DNA of 49,248 bases from Streptomyces sp. SolWspMP-5a-2 (lineage in GTDB: Bacteria; Actinomycetota; Actinomycetes; Streptomycetales; Streptomycetaceae), in contig NZ_FMCI01000029.1 in assembly GCF_900091845.1 (NCBI RefSeq), forward strand, positions 1-49,248. Reading direction: 5' to 3'. The notes below the pieces were generated by a model. The model saw nothing but the letters and a program-made list of their open reading frames with translations, was not told the origin of the DNA and made no database searches. The translations under genes and the position numbers were made by a program. Shown piece by piece: positions 7,798 through 16,487 of the stretch. Each line of letters opens with the position of its first letter. Position 1 is the stretch's first letter.

Positions 7798-8562
7798 CTA
7801 CCTTTCGTCGTGCTGACATCGTGCGGGTCCGGGCAGCGAGCCGCGGGTGTAGTGGGCGAGGGAACCGGCGAGATCGGGGGAGCGGGCCAGCGAACGGGCC
7901 AGACTGCCCAGACCGGCGGGGTCCCGCTGCTGGGTCGCCTCCTTGAGCGCGGCCAGCACCCCGGGCGAGCGGTGGACGGCATCGACGGTCTCGCGGACCG
8001 CGTCCTCCAGCCGGCCGTCCGCGACGACCTCGGTGAGCAGACCGGAGGCCGACGCCGCGCGCGCGTCGAGGACGGCCCCGGAGGCTCCGAGCTGCACGGC
8101 GCGGGCCGGGCCCACCAGCTGCGACAGCCGCGACACCCCGAGGACCACGCCGAAAGCGCTGCCGGGGAAACGGAAGCGGGCCCGTTCGGTGCCGATGCGC
8201 ACGTCGCAGGCGGCGACCAGGTCGGCCCCCGCACCGATGGCCGGGCCCTCCACGGCGGCGATCGTCAGCATGCCGGACGTCATGACGCGCTCCAGCAGCA
8301 GACCGATGCGCAGGAAGCGCAGGGTCAGTACGGCCGACGCGGTCGGGTCCGAGGTGTCCAGGCCGAGGTCGAAGCCACCGCAGAACTGCCGCTCGGCCGA
8401 GCGGATCACCAGCACGGTGCACGCCGCGGCCTGCGCCGCCTCGACGCCGGAGAGCATCAGGTCGACCATGTCGGCGGTCAGCGCGTTCGCGCGTTCCCCG
8501 CGCTGCAGCGTCAGGGTCGCGAGAGTTCCCTCGGTCTGCAACCGCACCGGCGGCGCGGTCAC
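7798..8562 (-). CDS. Enoyl-CoA hydratase/isomerase-family protein lacking the usual catalytic glutamates
   Basis: The start chosen is GTG 8562, whose GTGA overlaps the preceding TGA and has GAGTGG upstream; GTG 8571 is possible. The protein has 254 residues with the crotonase core: an oxyanion-hole segment AERQFCGGFDLG and EGPAIGAGADLVAACDVRIG. Where hydratases have a Glu-containing loop, this one reads FRFPGSAFGVVLGVSRL. Simple hydration is therefore doubtful; isomerase, hydrolase, C-S or desulfinating chemistry on a CoA thioester is open. It sits between a CoA-transferase and the thiol dioxygenase. Confidence 0.87.
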   Translation of the reverse strand: MTAPPVRLQTEGTLATLTLQRGERANALTADMVDLMLSGVEAAQAAACTVLVIRSAERQFCGGFDLGLDTSDPTASAVLTLRFLRIGLLLERVMTSGMLTIAAVEGPAIGAGADLVAACDVRIGTERARFRFPGSAFGVVLGVSRLSQLVGPARAVQLGASGAVLDARAASASGLLTEVVADGRLEDAVRETVDAVHRSPGVLAALKEATQQRDPAGLGSLARSLARSPDLAGSLAHYTRGSLPGPARCQHDER

Positions 8563-9758
8563 CCGGTCCACTCGGTCACGACCTCGTCGTTGTGCTCACC
8601 GAGCAGCGGCGGACGCCGGGCACCCGCCGCCTCGGTGCCGGAGATACGAGCGGGGAACGTGAGGTCGGGCACCTCGCCGAGGATCGGGGCGGTGAGCGAC
8701 GTCAGCAGCCCGGTGGCCGCGACATGCGGATCGGCGAGGATCTCCTCGAACGTGTTGATCGGCCCGCAGGGTATGCCGTGAGCGGTCAGCGTCGTGACCC
8801 ACTCGTGCGCGTCGCGCGTGCGGAACGTCTTCTCCAGCAGCGTGGCGAGCACCTCCTGGTGCGCCACGCGCCCCTCCTGCGTCGCGAAACGCGGGTCGTC
8901 GAGCAGGTCGTCCCGCTCGACCGCCGCGCAGACGGAGCGCCACAGCGCGTCCGTCCCGGCGGCGAGGGTGAAGTAACGGTCCTGTGCCTTGAACGCCTGG
9001 TAGGGGGCGTTGCGCGGGTGCGCGCTGCCCAGCGGGCTGGGCGCGCGTCCGGTGCCCCAGAACTCGCTGACCTGCAGCGCGGACGTGGCCAGCAGGCAGT
9101 CCAGCATCGGCACGTCGATGTGTCGCGAGGTGCGCGGCGAGGCGCTCTCGGTGAGCAGCGCCGCGACCGACATCGCCGCGTAGAGGCCCGTGATGAAGTC
9201 CGCCACCGGCACACCGGCCTTGACCGGCGGACCGCCGTCGGACCCGGTGACGCTCATCAGACCGCTCATGCCCTGGATGACGACGTCGTAGGCGCCGCGG
9301 TCGCGGTAGGGGCTCTCGAGCCCGTAGCCGCTGATCGAGCAGAAGATGATGCCGCTGTGCTCGGCGGCGATCGACTCGTACCCCAGCCCGAGCCGGTCGA
9401 GGACCCCGGGCCGGTAGTTCTGGACGACGACATCGGCCGAGAGCATGAGCGCCCGCACCTCGGCGTTCTGCGCCGGGTCCTTGAGGTCCGCCACGACGGA
9501 GCGCTTGTTGCGGTTGAGCGAGGTGAAGTTGTAGCTGAAGCGGCGGCCTTCGGCATCCGCCTTGATCGGTGGCCATCCCCGCATCTGGTCACCGTTGGGG
9601 GGTTCGACCTTCACCACGTCGGCGCCGAGGTCGGCGAGGAGCATGCCCGCGAACGGACCGGCCGCCACATGTCCGAACTCCAGAACCCGGATACCGGTCA
9701 GGGGCCGTGCTCGGGCAGCCGTCTGCGGCTGCTCGTCGTGGGCGAGCTGTACTGTCAT
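8559..9758 (-). CDS. Family III CoA-transferase (CaiB/BaiF)
   Basis: Start ATG 9758 gives 399 residues, the family length; the longer frame upstream is not conserved. It opens LTGIRVLEFGHVAAGPFAGM and LADLGADVVKVEPP, then NRNKRSVVADLKDP and VVVQNYRPGV, all family III landmarks. The catalytic aspartate aligns with MLD in HIDVPMLDCLLA. It should move CoA between a donor thioester and a carboxylic acid. It lies 10 bases after the upstream crotonase and overlaps the downstream one by 4 bases. One of three CoA-transferases in the operon and the only one with Asp at this position. Confidence 0.92.
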   Translation of the reverse strand: MTVQLAHDEQPQTAARARPLTGIRVLEFGHVAAGPFAGMLLADLGADVVKVEPPNGDQMRGWPPIKADAEGRRFSYNFTSLNRNKRSVVADLKDPAQNAEVRALMLSADVVVQNYRPGVLDRLGLGYESIAAEHSGIIFCSISGYGLESPYRDRGAYDVVIQGMSGLMSVTGSDGGPPVKAGVPVADFITGLYAAMSVAALLTESASPRTSRHIDVPMLDCLLATSALQVSEFWGTGRAPSPLGSAHPRNAPYQAFKAQDRYFTLAAGTDALWRSVCAAVERDDLLDDPRFATQEGRVAHQEVLATLLEKTFRTRDAHEWVTTLTAHGIPCGPINTFEEILADPHVAATGLLTSLTAPILGEVPDLTFPARISGTEAAGARRPPLLGEHNDEVVTEWTG

Positions 9759-9768
9759 TGTCCGTCTC

Positions 9769-10509
9769 CTATCGGCCGCGGAAATGCGGTTCGCGGCGCT
9801 CGCGGAAGGCAGCCAGGCCCTCTTGCAGGTCCTCGCTCGACGACACCCGGCCCAGCAGGCGGGCAGTGCGCACATGTTGTTCGACGGCGGCCTGGCCCAC
9901 GTGCTGGTCGACGAGTGCCTTGGCCGTCCGGATGACCAGGGGGGCGGACGCGGCCAGTTTCCGGGCCCAGTCCATGGCCCTGGTGACGTGTTCGCCGGGT
10001 GCGACGACCGCGTTGATCATTCCGACGTCGTAGGCGCGGGCCGCGGGGATCGGCTCGCCCAGCATCAGGAACTCCGCGGCCACCTTCTGCGGGACGCGTG
10101 CCACGATGCCCGACGCCAGGCCGCCGAACGCGCCCACCCGGCCCTCGGGATAGACGAACCTCGCCGTCTCGGTGGCGACGATGAGGTCGCTGTACTGCGC
10201 CAGCACCCATCCCGCGCCGATGCAGTGGCCGGACACCGCGGCGACCACCGGCTTGTCCAGGTCGACCGACAACCCCGGTACACAGCGCCACATGTCGTGG
10301 GTGACGTCGCCGAGGTCGATGCCCGCGCAGAAGCTGCGCTCCCCTTCGGAAGTGAGCACCGCGGCCCGCGCGTCGCCGTCGGCGAAGCGCTGCCAGATCC
10401 TCTGCAGGTCGTCGACCATCTGCGGCGACAGCGCGTTCAGCTTCTCCGGCCGGCGCAGCGTCACGACCGCCACGTCGCCGTCGACCTCGTACGTGACGCT
10501 CCCGCTCAT
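9769..10509 (-). CDS. Enoyl-CoA hydratase/isomerase
   Basis: The 246-residue protein is a full crotonase: LRRPEKLNALS at the N-terminus, oxyanion region ERSFCAGIDLG (near 58-68) and SGHCIGAGWVLAQYSDLIVA, then FVYPEGRVGAFGGLAS with an acidic residue in the usual catalytic loop. It probably hydrates or isomerises an enoyl-CoA. ATG 10509 overlaps the preceding stop as ATGA, indicating coupled translation with the CoA-transferase. Confidence 0.9.
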   Translation of the reverse strand: MSGSVTYEVDGDVAVVTLRRPEKLNALSPQMVDDLQRIWQRFADGDARAAVLTSEGERSFCAGIDLGDVTHDMWRCVPGLSVDLDKPVVAAVSGHCIGAGWVLAQYSDLIVATETARFVYPEGRVGAFGGLASGIVARVPQKVAAEFLMLGEPIPAARAYDVGMINAVVAPGEHVTRAMDWARKLAASAPLVIRTAKALVDQHVGQAAVEQHVRTARLLGRVSSSEDLQEGLAAFRERREPHFRGR

Positions 10510-11720
10510 GACGCTTCTCCTGTCGTCAGCCGCTCGTGCGGCAGTGCTCCGAGCACCTCGCCGGTGTGCTGGCCGAGCAGCGGCGCCGGCCGGTCCGGGA
10601 CGGTGCGTGCGCCGTCGATGCGGAGGGGCAGCCCGGGGTAGGGGTGCCGGCCCGCGCTGGGGTGATCGAGTTCGGTGAAGAACCCGGAGTCGCGCAGCTG
10701 TTCGTCGGCGAAGAGGTCGGCGGGTCCCGCGACGCGTGCCGAAGGGACTCTGTCGGCCTGCAGAGCGGCCACGAGGGCGTCGGGATCTGTGATGCCGCTC
10801 AGCCAGGTGGACACCGCCGCCTCGACACGTTCCAGGTCACCGGCCCGTCCGGCCGCCGTTTCCCATCCGGGCTGTGGCGTGACACCGGCGCTGTCCATCA
10901 CCGCGGCGACGGCCGCCCACTGCCCGTCGTCGTGGACGCCCAGCGCGAGCCACTGGCCGTTGGCCGTCGGGTAGATGCCGTGCGGTGCCCCGGTCGGGTC
11001 GCCGTTCATGCGCAACTGCCCTGCCGTGCCCCGGGATTCGAGCACGTACTGCTCGCCGAACAGGGGCATCATCGCCTCGGACTGCGGGATCTCGACATGG
11101 CATCCGCGGCCCGTGCGGCGGCGCCGTTCGAGGCCGGTCATCACGGCCGCGGCGGCGAACATGCCGCCGACCGGGTCGCCGATGGCGAAGCCGGTGAGCA
11201 CCGGTCCGGACTCGTCGCCGGAGAGCCACGTGTTGCCGCTCGCCGCGTCGAACTGGGCGCCGAAGCCCGCGGCACGGGCCTGCGGAGACGTCGAGGGGAA
11301 CGCGGTCATCTCCACGACGACGATGTCGGGGCGCAGGTCGCGCAACTGCTCGTAGCCGAAGCCCATACGGGAGAGCACGCCGGCGCGGTAGTTGGACATG
11401 ACGACGTCGCAGGTCGCGGCGAGCCGGCGTGCCTTTTCGATGTCCTCGGGCGACTTCAGGTCCAGCCGGACGCTCTTCTTGCCGACGTTCTGCGTGTTGA
11501 ACCAGGCGTTGCGGTTGCGCGGGTCGTCGCCGTAGTCGAGGTCCGGGTAGCGCAGGCGCAGGTCGTTGCCGTTGCCGCGCAGGATGTCGGGGCGGTCGGG
11601 GTTCTCGATCTTCAGGACCTCGGCGCCCAGAGCCGCGAGAATGCGGGTGCCCATCGGCCCCGACCACACGTGGGTCAGGTCGAACACGCGGATGCCGGCG
11701 AGAGGCAGGTCCTCGTTCAC
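10506..11720 (-). CDS. Family III CoA-transferase (CaiB/BaiF), Glu in place of catalytic Asp
   Basis: The 404-residue protein starts at GTG 11720 (GTGA overlap). Landmarks are LAGIRVFDLTHVWSGPMGTR, LAALGAEVLKIENP, KKSVRLDLKSPED and VVMSNYRAGVLSRMGFGYE. At the position of the formyl-CoA transferase catalytic Asp it reads VEIPQSEAMM, a glutamate, a variant seen in part of the family. The immediately upstream partner is a shorter homologue, so the two may form a heteromeric enzyme like the BbsEF type. The acid substrate is not evident. Confidence 0.91.
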   Translation of the reverse strand: MNEDLPLAGIRVFDLTHVWSGPMGTRILAALGAEVLKIENPDRPDILRGNGNDLRLRYPDLDYGDDPRNRNAWFNTQNVGKKSVRLDLKSPEDIEKARRLAATCDVVMSNYRAGVLSRMGFGYEQLRDLRPDIVVVEMTAFPSTSPQARAAGFGAQFDAASGNTWLSGDESGPVLTGFAIGDPVGGMFAAAAVMTGLERRRRTGRGCHVEIPQSEAMMPLFGEQYVLESRGTAGQLRMNGDPTGAPHGIYPTANGQWLALGVHDDGQWAAVAAVMDSAGVTPQPGWETAAGRAGDLERVEAAVSTWLSGITDPDALVAALQADRVPSARVAGPADLFADEQLRDSGFFTELDHPSAGRHPYPGLPLRIDGARTVPDRPAPLLGQHTGEVLGALPHERLTTGEAS

Positions 11721-12658
11721 GTGCTCACTCCCTCGGTGACGAGCAGGTTAGGAATGGTCGGGGCGTGTCCGCCGCCCCGGACCTCGTGCCACACGCCGCG
11801 CGCCGAGAGGTCGGGATCGGCGAGCACCTGCTCCGGGGAGCGCACCGCGGCGGTGGCGACGTCGTGGGCGGCGCCGTCGGCGAGGGCCTGGGCGACGGTC
11901 CGGCCGGCGCCCCAGGCGTCGAAGAGGAGCCCGAGTTCGGCGACATGGCCGAACCGGTCGCCGAGTTCGACGAACCGCCGGTCCTCGTCGAGATCCGGGC
12001 GCTCCAGCATCCTGGTGATCGCGGTCCAGGCGAGGCCCGCGTAGACGACGACCCATCCGTCCGTGCAGGCGACGACGAACCGTGGGCCCGACTGCTCCAG
12101 GAGCGAGTCCGAGCCGTTGTAGGCGTACTGGGTGGTCGGGTACGGCAGCACGCTGGCGACCGTCTCCAGCAGGGAGACGCGGACCTCATGGCTGCCGGGC
12201 CGCGACGCCGAGAGCTCGGCGACGAGCGCGGTGAAGAGATAGAGCCCGGCGAGGTACTGGTAGCGCAGGCCGAAACCGTAGACGGGGGTTCCGTCGCGGC
12301 CGACGGTGTACGCGGCCGCTCCACCCATGGCCGCGAGGGTGACCTCGTCGGCGGCCCAGTCGGCGCGCGGTCCTTCGGGGCCGTAGGCGTCGATCACACC
12401 CGTCAGCCGTGCGGCGGACGGCGCGGGGCCGGGTGCGTCCAGGAGGACGATGTCGGGGGTGACGGGCGGACCGGCGGCCCGTTCCTTCCCGGTGTCCAGG
12501 AAGTCCAGCGTGGCCTCGGTGAGCTGGTTGCCCGGCCGCCCACCGTGGTCGAGGACGCGGGCGCCGTTCTGCACGAACAGCCAGCCGCAGTACCGTGCGG
12601 CGGCGCTGGTTCCCGCGTCGAGGACGGTGACGTGGCTCAGCCACGTGGTCCGGCTCAT
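11717..12658 (-). CDS. Short CaiB/BaiF-like CoA-transferase subunit
   Basis: At 313 residues it is about 90 shorter than normal family III enzymes. LSHVTVLDAGTSAAARYCGW and FVQNGARVLDHG correspond to the usual N-terminus, but the following NRNKRSV-type segment is missing. The central domain (ADWAADEVTLAAMGGAAAYT, then HEVRVSLLETVAS) and a C-terminal segment LADPDLSARGVWHEV are recognisable. The catalytic position is E. It may be a non-catalytic partner of the CoA-transferase it overlaps by 4 bases. A 4-base overlap also joins it to the ABC permease. Confidence 0.82.
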   Translation of the reverse strand: MSRTTWLSHVTVLDAGTSAAARYCGWLFVQNGARVLDHGGRPGNQLTEATLDFLDTGKERAAGPPVTPDIVLLDAPGPAPSAARLTGVIDAYGPEGPRADWAADEVTLAAMGGAAAYTVGRDGTPVYGFGLRYQYLAGLYLFTALVAELSASRPGSHEVRVSLLETVASVLPYPTTQYAYNGSDSLLEQSGPRFVVACTDGWVVVYAGLAWTAITRMLERPDLDEDRRFVELGDRFGHVAELGLLFDAWGAGRTVAQALADGAAHDVATAAVRSPEQVLADPDLSARGVWHEVRGGGHAPTIPNLLVTEGVST

Positions 12659-13524
12659 CGGCGCGGCACGATGCTCTGCGGCAGCAGCCGTCGGACGAGG
12701 ACGATGATCGCCTGGAGGACGACTCCCAGCAGAGCCAGCACGATCAGGTCGGCGAAGATGGCGGCCGTGTCACCCATCGCCTGCGCCTGCACGAGTATGT
12801 AGCCCAGCCCGTTCTGCGAGCCGACCAGTTCCGCCGCCACCGCGCCGAGCAGCGCCACGATCAGCGCGACGTCGAAGGAGGGGAACAGGTAGGACATCGC
12901 GTTGGGGAGGCGCAGGTAGCGCATCTCCTGCCAGCGCGACGCGTTGATGGAGCGCATGAAGTTGTGTTCGTCGGCGTCGATCTCGGTGAAGCCGGCGATG
13001 GCGGCGGTCATCACCGGGAAGTAGGCGAGCGAGGCCGCGACGGCGATCTTCGGCGACATGCCGTAACCGAGAGCCACGACGAGCAGGGGCGCGACGGCGA
13101 TCTTGGGGAACGCCTGGAGCGCGATCACGTACGGGTAGAACGCGATGCGGCTGATCGGGCTGTGGGCGAACAGGGCGCCGAGCAGCAGTCCGGCGACGAC
13201 GCCGATGGCGAAGCCGATGACCATCTCCAGCAGCGTGGTGCTGATGTCGCCCCACCAGTCGCCGTCGACGAGTCCGGCTCGCAGCGCGTCCCAGGTCTTG
13301 TCCACCGGCGGGATCAGCAGGTCCGACACCAGGTGGTTCGCCGAGACGAACTGCCAGAGGAGCAGGAGCACGATTCCGACGGCCGCGGGCAGACCGGCGC
13401 GCAGGGCGAGCGAGGGCTTGCGTTCCGGCCGGTCGCCGCGGGGGCGACGGCCCTTCGGGGACTCGGGTGCGGCGTCGGGGAGGGGTATGGCGGTGTCGGG
13501 CTGGGGTCCGGTGGTGGCGCTCAC
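12655..13524 (-). CDS. ABC transporter permease, NitT/TauT family
   Basis: Start GTG 13524 overlaps the ATPase stop; the longer frame is antisense noise. The 289-residue protein has a Pro/Arg-rich cytoplasmic N-terminus of about 45 residues, then six hydrophobic segments. The EAA-like loop contains ASRWQEMRYLRLPNAMSYLF, the contact site for the ATPase. The layout matches SsuC/TauC-type permeases for sulfonates, taurine, nitrate or aromatic acids. With the ATPase and the lipoprotein it completes an importer. Confidence 0.92.
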   Translation of the reverse strand: MSATTGPQPDTAIPLPDAAPESPKGRRPRGDRPERKPSLALRAGLPAAVGIVLLLLWQFVSANHLVSDLLIPPVDKTWDALRAGLVDGDWWGDISTTLLEMVIGFAIGVVAGLLLGALFAHSPISRIAFYPYVIALQAFPKIAVAPLLVVALGYGMSPKIAVAASLAYFPVMTAAIAGFTEIDADEHNFMRSINASRWQEMRYLRLPNAMSYLFPSFDVALIVALLGAVAAELVGSQNGLGYILVQAQAMGDTAAIFADLIVLALLGVVLQAIIVLVRRLLPQSIVPRR

Positions 13525-14351
13525 GCGTGTGCTCCCTGCTCCTGGTGGCCGATGAGGCCCCGGATCCGGCTGACGAGCTCGTAGAAGGCCGGATCGGTGC
13601 GCAGGCGTGGTGTGCGCGGGCGGGCCAGCGGGATGTCGACGATCTCCTTCAACGTCCCCGGTCGGCTGGTCATGACGCCGACCCGGTCGGAGAGGTAGAC
13701 GGCCTCGGCGATGTTGTGCGTGATGAAGACGACAGTCTTGGGGCGGTCGGTCCACAGCCGCATGAGCTCGTCCTGCAGGCCTTCGCGGGTGAACTCGTCC
13801 AGGGCGCTGAACGGCTCGTCCATCAGGAGGACCTCGGGATCGCCGACGAGGGCGCGCACGATGGAGGCGCGCTGCTGCATCCCGCCGGAGAGTTCGCGCG
13901 GATACCGGTGCCGGAAGTCGGCCAGCCCGGCGAGTTCGAGAAGGTGGTCGGCTCGTCGCAGCGCGGCGGTGTCGACGCGTCTGCCGACCTTGCACGGCAG
14001 CAGGACGTTGTCCTCGATCGTCAGCCAGCGCAGCAGCGTCGCCTTCTGGAAGACGATGCCCGTGGACGGGTCGGGCTCGCTGACCGCGCGGTCGCCGATG
14101 CGGACGGTGCCGGTCGACGAGGGGAGCAGTCCCGCGATGATGTTCAGCATCGTGGACTTGCCGCATCCGCTGGGCCCGACCAGCGACAGGAACTCCCCGC
14201 GGGCGATCGTCAGGTCGACCGAAGTCAGCGCGGTGACCGGCTCCTTGCCCCCTTTGACCGCGTAGGTTTTCGAGACGGATTCCAGGATGATCTCGCGCCC
14301 GACACCCGCCGGTGAGGCCGGTGTCTGCGTGCCTGTCGTTGCGGACTTCAT
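13521..14351 (-). CDS. ABC transporter ATP-binding protein, NitT/TauT family
   Basis: The 276-residue protein has Walker A GPSGCGKST (59-67), Q-loop VFQKATLL (100-107), signature LSGGMQQR (154-161) and Walker B VLLMDEPFSALD with E179; THN is the switch histidine. It belongs with SsuB/TauB-type ATPases. ATG 14351 overlaps the IclR stop as ATGA and its own stop overlaps the permease start. Confidence 0.95.
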   Translation of the reverse strand: MKSATTGTQTPASPAGVGREIILESVSKTYAVKGGKEPVTALTSVDLTIARGEFLSLVGPSGCGKSTMLNIIAGLLPSSTGTVRIGDRAVSEPDPSTGIVFQKATLLRWLTIEDNVLLPCKVGRRVDTAALRRADHLLELAGLADFRHRYPRELSGGMQQRASIVRALVGDPEVLLMDEPFSALDEFTREGLQDELMRLWTDRPKTVVFITHNIAEAVYLSDRVGVMTSRPGTLKEIVDIPLARPRTPRLRTDPAFYELVSRIRGLIGHQEQGAHA

Positions 14352-15148
14352 AGGTCTTCCAGGTCCTTGTCGGGTGTGGCTGCGGCCGTGGGGTGAATGA
14401 AGGGGGACCGGGCGACAGCAGCCCTTAACGCGCTGAGCAGCACATCGAATCGGCTGGTGATGCGGGCTTGCGGTCCGGAGAACCCGATCGCGACGCTCTC
14501 ACCGGTCGGTCCGCTGACGACCATGACAGCGAGGCCGGCCACACCGGTGCGCCATTCGCTGTCGTTGACGGCGTACCCGCGCTCGCGCGTCTCGGCGAGT
14601 TCGCGGCGGAGGACGTCGGCGTCGGTGACGGTCGCCTCGGTGTGTGCCTGCAGCGGCCCGGACAGCACCCTCGTGATCTCGCCCTCGGGCTGCATGGACA
14701 GCAGCATCTTCCCGGTCGCGACGCAGTACGCCGGTGCGGTGCCGCCGAGTTCGGTGTAGCTGCGGATCGGCTGCCAGCCGTCCGCCTTGTCGATGTAGGT
14801 GACCTGGCCTCGTTCGTAGGTCGCCAGGTGCACGGTCTCGCCGTGTTCCTGCGCGAGGCGGCGGACCATCGGGTAGAGCGTGTCGCGCACGTCCGACAGC
14901 CGGAAGGACCGGCTGGCGATGCTCCACACGGTGGTCGTCAGCCGGTACGTGTCGTCGATCGGGTCCCTTTCGACCCAGCCCAGCGCGGTGAGGGTGCGCA
15001 GAAGCCGGTAGACCGTCTGCCTGGCCAGCCCCAGCTCCCCGCTCAGGTGCCGGACGCTGGTGCGTCCCGCGGCGAGGCTCTCCAGGACCTGCAGGCCGTT
15101 GGCCAGGGTGGACAGTATCTGGCCGTCGTTCTTCTCGGAGGAAGTCAC
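14348..15148 (-). CDS. IclR-family transcriptional regulator
   Basis: I start it at GTG 15148 because AAAGGAG lies 8 bases upstream; the frame could extend to 15211. The 266-residue protein has an HTH with LSTLANGLQVLESLAAG and LGLARQTVYRLLRTL, then the effector domain with VHLATYERGQVTYIDKADG, GTAPAYCVATGKMLLS and RGYAVNDSEW. IclR regulators often control aromatic or organic acid catabolism. It is embedded between the binding protein and the ATPase, so it is co-expressed with the pathway. It is the obvious candidate to bind near 16395-16452. Confidence 0.93.
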   Translation of the reverse strand: MTSSEKNDGQILSTLANGLQVLESLAAGRTSVRHLSGELGLARQTVYRLLRTLTALGWVERDPIDDTYRLTTTVWSIASRSFRLSDVRDTLYPMVRRLAQEHGETVHLATYERGQVTYIDKADGWQPIRSYTELGGTAPAYCVATGKMLLSMQPEGEITRVLSGPLQAHTEATVTDADVLRRELAETRERGYAVNDSEWRTGVAGLAVMVVSGPTGESVAIGFSGPQARITSRFDVLLSALRAAVARSPFIHPTAAATPDKDLEDL

Positions 15149-15210
15149 GGTGGTGCTCCTTTCGCGGGCGGCAGCGCCTCGGTCGGGCCCGCCGGCCGGG
15201 TGGGGGGACA

Positions 15211-15238
15211 CGGCCGGCAGGGGTGGACCGGCCGGCCG
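15211..15238 (-). promoter_or_regulatory. Intercistronic stem-loop after the binding-protein gene
   Basis: CGGCCGGC (15211-15218) pairs with GCCGGCCG (15231-15238) around a 12-base loop, in the 105-base gap between the binding protein and IclR. Such hairpins often stabilise or attenuate transcripts so that the binding protein is made in excess. Function here is inferred. Confidence 0.4.
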
Positions 15239-15253
15239 CGCAGGGGCGGCGTC

Positions 15254-16366
15254 TCAGGGGGTGGCGGTCTGCGCCTTGAGCGCGGCGTCCCGGTCGTAGT
15301 CGTTCGCCGCCTCGGCCACCTTCAGATCGAACGTCGAGGGGATGTCGATCTTCCCCTTGACGATGCCGGCGTCCTGGTGGAACTTGACGGCCTTCGCGAT
15401 CTGCGCGTCGGAGAGCACACCGTAGGCCCCTTCGGGACCCATGTTGGCGATCTTCGACCAGTACGCCTTGACGAGCGCCTCGGTCTGGGTGACGGCATCG
15501 GCGTCCGAGGCGCCGCGCGGCTTGGTGTCCGGATGGGCCGCGAACAGCTCCTTGATGATGGTCTGCGGTGCGGACTGCGCGACCAGCGACGTCTCGGACA
15601 TGCCCTGGATGAACTTCACGATCTCGGCCCGGTGGGACTTCAGGGTGTCGGCGTTGACGATCCACGCGCCGGAGCCGTCGAGCTCGTCCAGCGGGGACGG
15701 CAGTATCCGCAGGCCGTCCTTCGTCAGTCCGCTGAGCACCTCGTAGGGGCCGTCATAGGTCGCGACCGCCGCCACCTGCCGGGAGTTCACGGCCTGGGCG
15801 GCCTGGGCACCGGTGCCGATCGGCAGCCACTTGACGTCCTTGTCCGGGCTCATGCCGTCCAGTTGCAGCGCGGCGCGGTTGTAGAGGTACGAGCCGGTGT
15901 TGAGCGCCTGGACGCCGACGGTCTTGCCCTTGAGCTGGCTGATCGAGGTGATGGGACTGTTCTTCGACACGGCGAGGTGCCAGATGTTGCCGCCGGTCAC
16001 CGCGACGATCTTGACGTTCGGGCTCTGGGAGGCGACCGACAGCGCCGAGCTGAGGCCGACGATGCTGACGTCGGCCTTCCCCGTGGCGACGAGCTGCGCG
16101 GACTGGGTGCCGCCCTGGACGAGTTGTATCTTGACGTCGATCCCGGCGGATTTCCACGCGTGCTTGGGGGCGTACACGTCATAGGGCGCGTTGAACGCCG
16201 AGAGGGTCTGTGCCCCGTCGACCAGCGTCAGCGTCTTGTAGCCGGACTTGCCCTCGGTCCCGCCGGAGTCGCTGCCTCCGCACGCCGTCAGACCGATGAG
16301 CAGGAGTCCGGCCGTAGCCGTCGCCGTTACCGGCACCAACCGCTGTCCTAGCTTCATTGCTCGCAC
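15254..16366 (-). CDS. ABC transporter substrate-binding lipoprotein, NitT/TauT (SsuA/NMT1-like) family
   Basis: With GTG 16366 (GGAAGG seven bases upstream; ATG 16357 or 16381 are alternatives) it has 370 residues. A lipoprotein signal peptide ends in the lipobox LTAC (C29), followed by a Gly/Ser linker. The mature domain has the SBP pattern: a DVSIVG site near 105, GKTVGVQALNTGSYLY, and a C-terminal AYWSKIANMGPEGAYGVLSD. It should capture a small anion (sulfonate-, nitrate- or carboxylate-like) outside the membrane for the permease/ATPase encoded downstream. It is the promoter-proximal gene. Confidence 0.92.
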   Translation of the reverse strand: MRAMKLGQRLVPVTATATAGLLLIGLTACGGSDSGGTEGKSGYKTLTLVDGAQTLSAFNAPYDVYAPKHAWKSAGIDVKIQLVQGGTQSAQLVATGKADVSIVGLSSALSVASQSPNVKIVAVTGGNIWHLAVSKNSPITSISQLKGKTVGVQALNTGSYLYNRAALQLDGMSPDKDVKWLPIGTGAQAAQAVNSRQVAAVATYDGPYEVLSGLTKDGLRILPSPLDELDGSGAWIVNADTLKSHRAEIVKFIQGMSETSLVAQSAPQTIIKELFAAHPDTKPRGASDADAVTQTEALVKAYWSKIANMGPEGAYGVLSDAQIAKAVKFHQDAGIVKGKIDIPSTFDLKVAEAANDYDRDAALKAQTATP

Positions 16367-16394
16367 AGGCCGGCCTTCCATCCCGGAGGTCTCG

Positions 16395-16452
16395 TCACTA
16401 TGTGATGAGGCCTAGTCAAATTCTGCGGCGACTGTAGGATGCGGCTCACATA
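16395..16452. promoter_or_regulatory. Divergent promoter region with repeated TCACATA/TATGTGA motifs
   Basis: The 121-bp gap between the binding-protein and TPP-enzyme starts contains the palindrome TCAC-TAT-GTGA (16395-16405) and a second half-copy TCACATA (16446-16452), inverse to the TATGTGA in the first. Spacing and location suit a shared operator for the IclR protein controlling both arms. Confidence 0.45.
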
Positions 16453-16487
16453 ACGTCAAGGGGTCATCAAACTACGTCCACGCCGAG

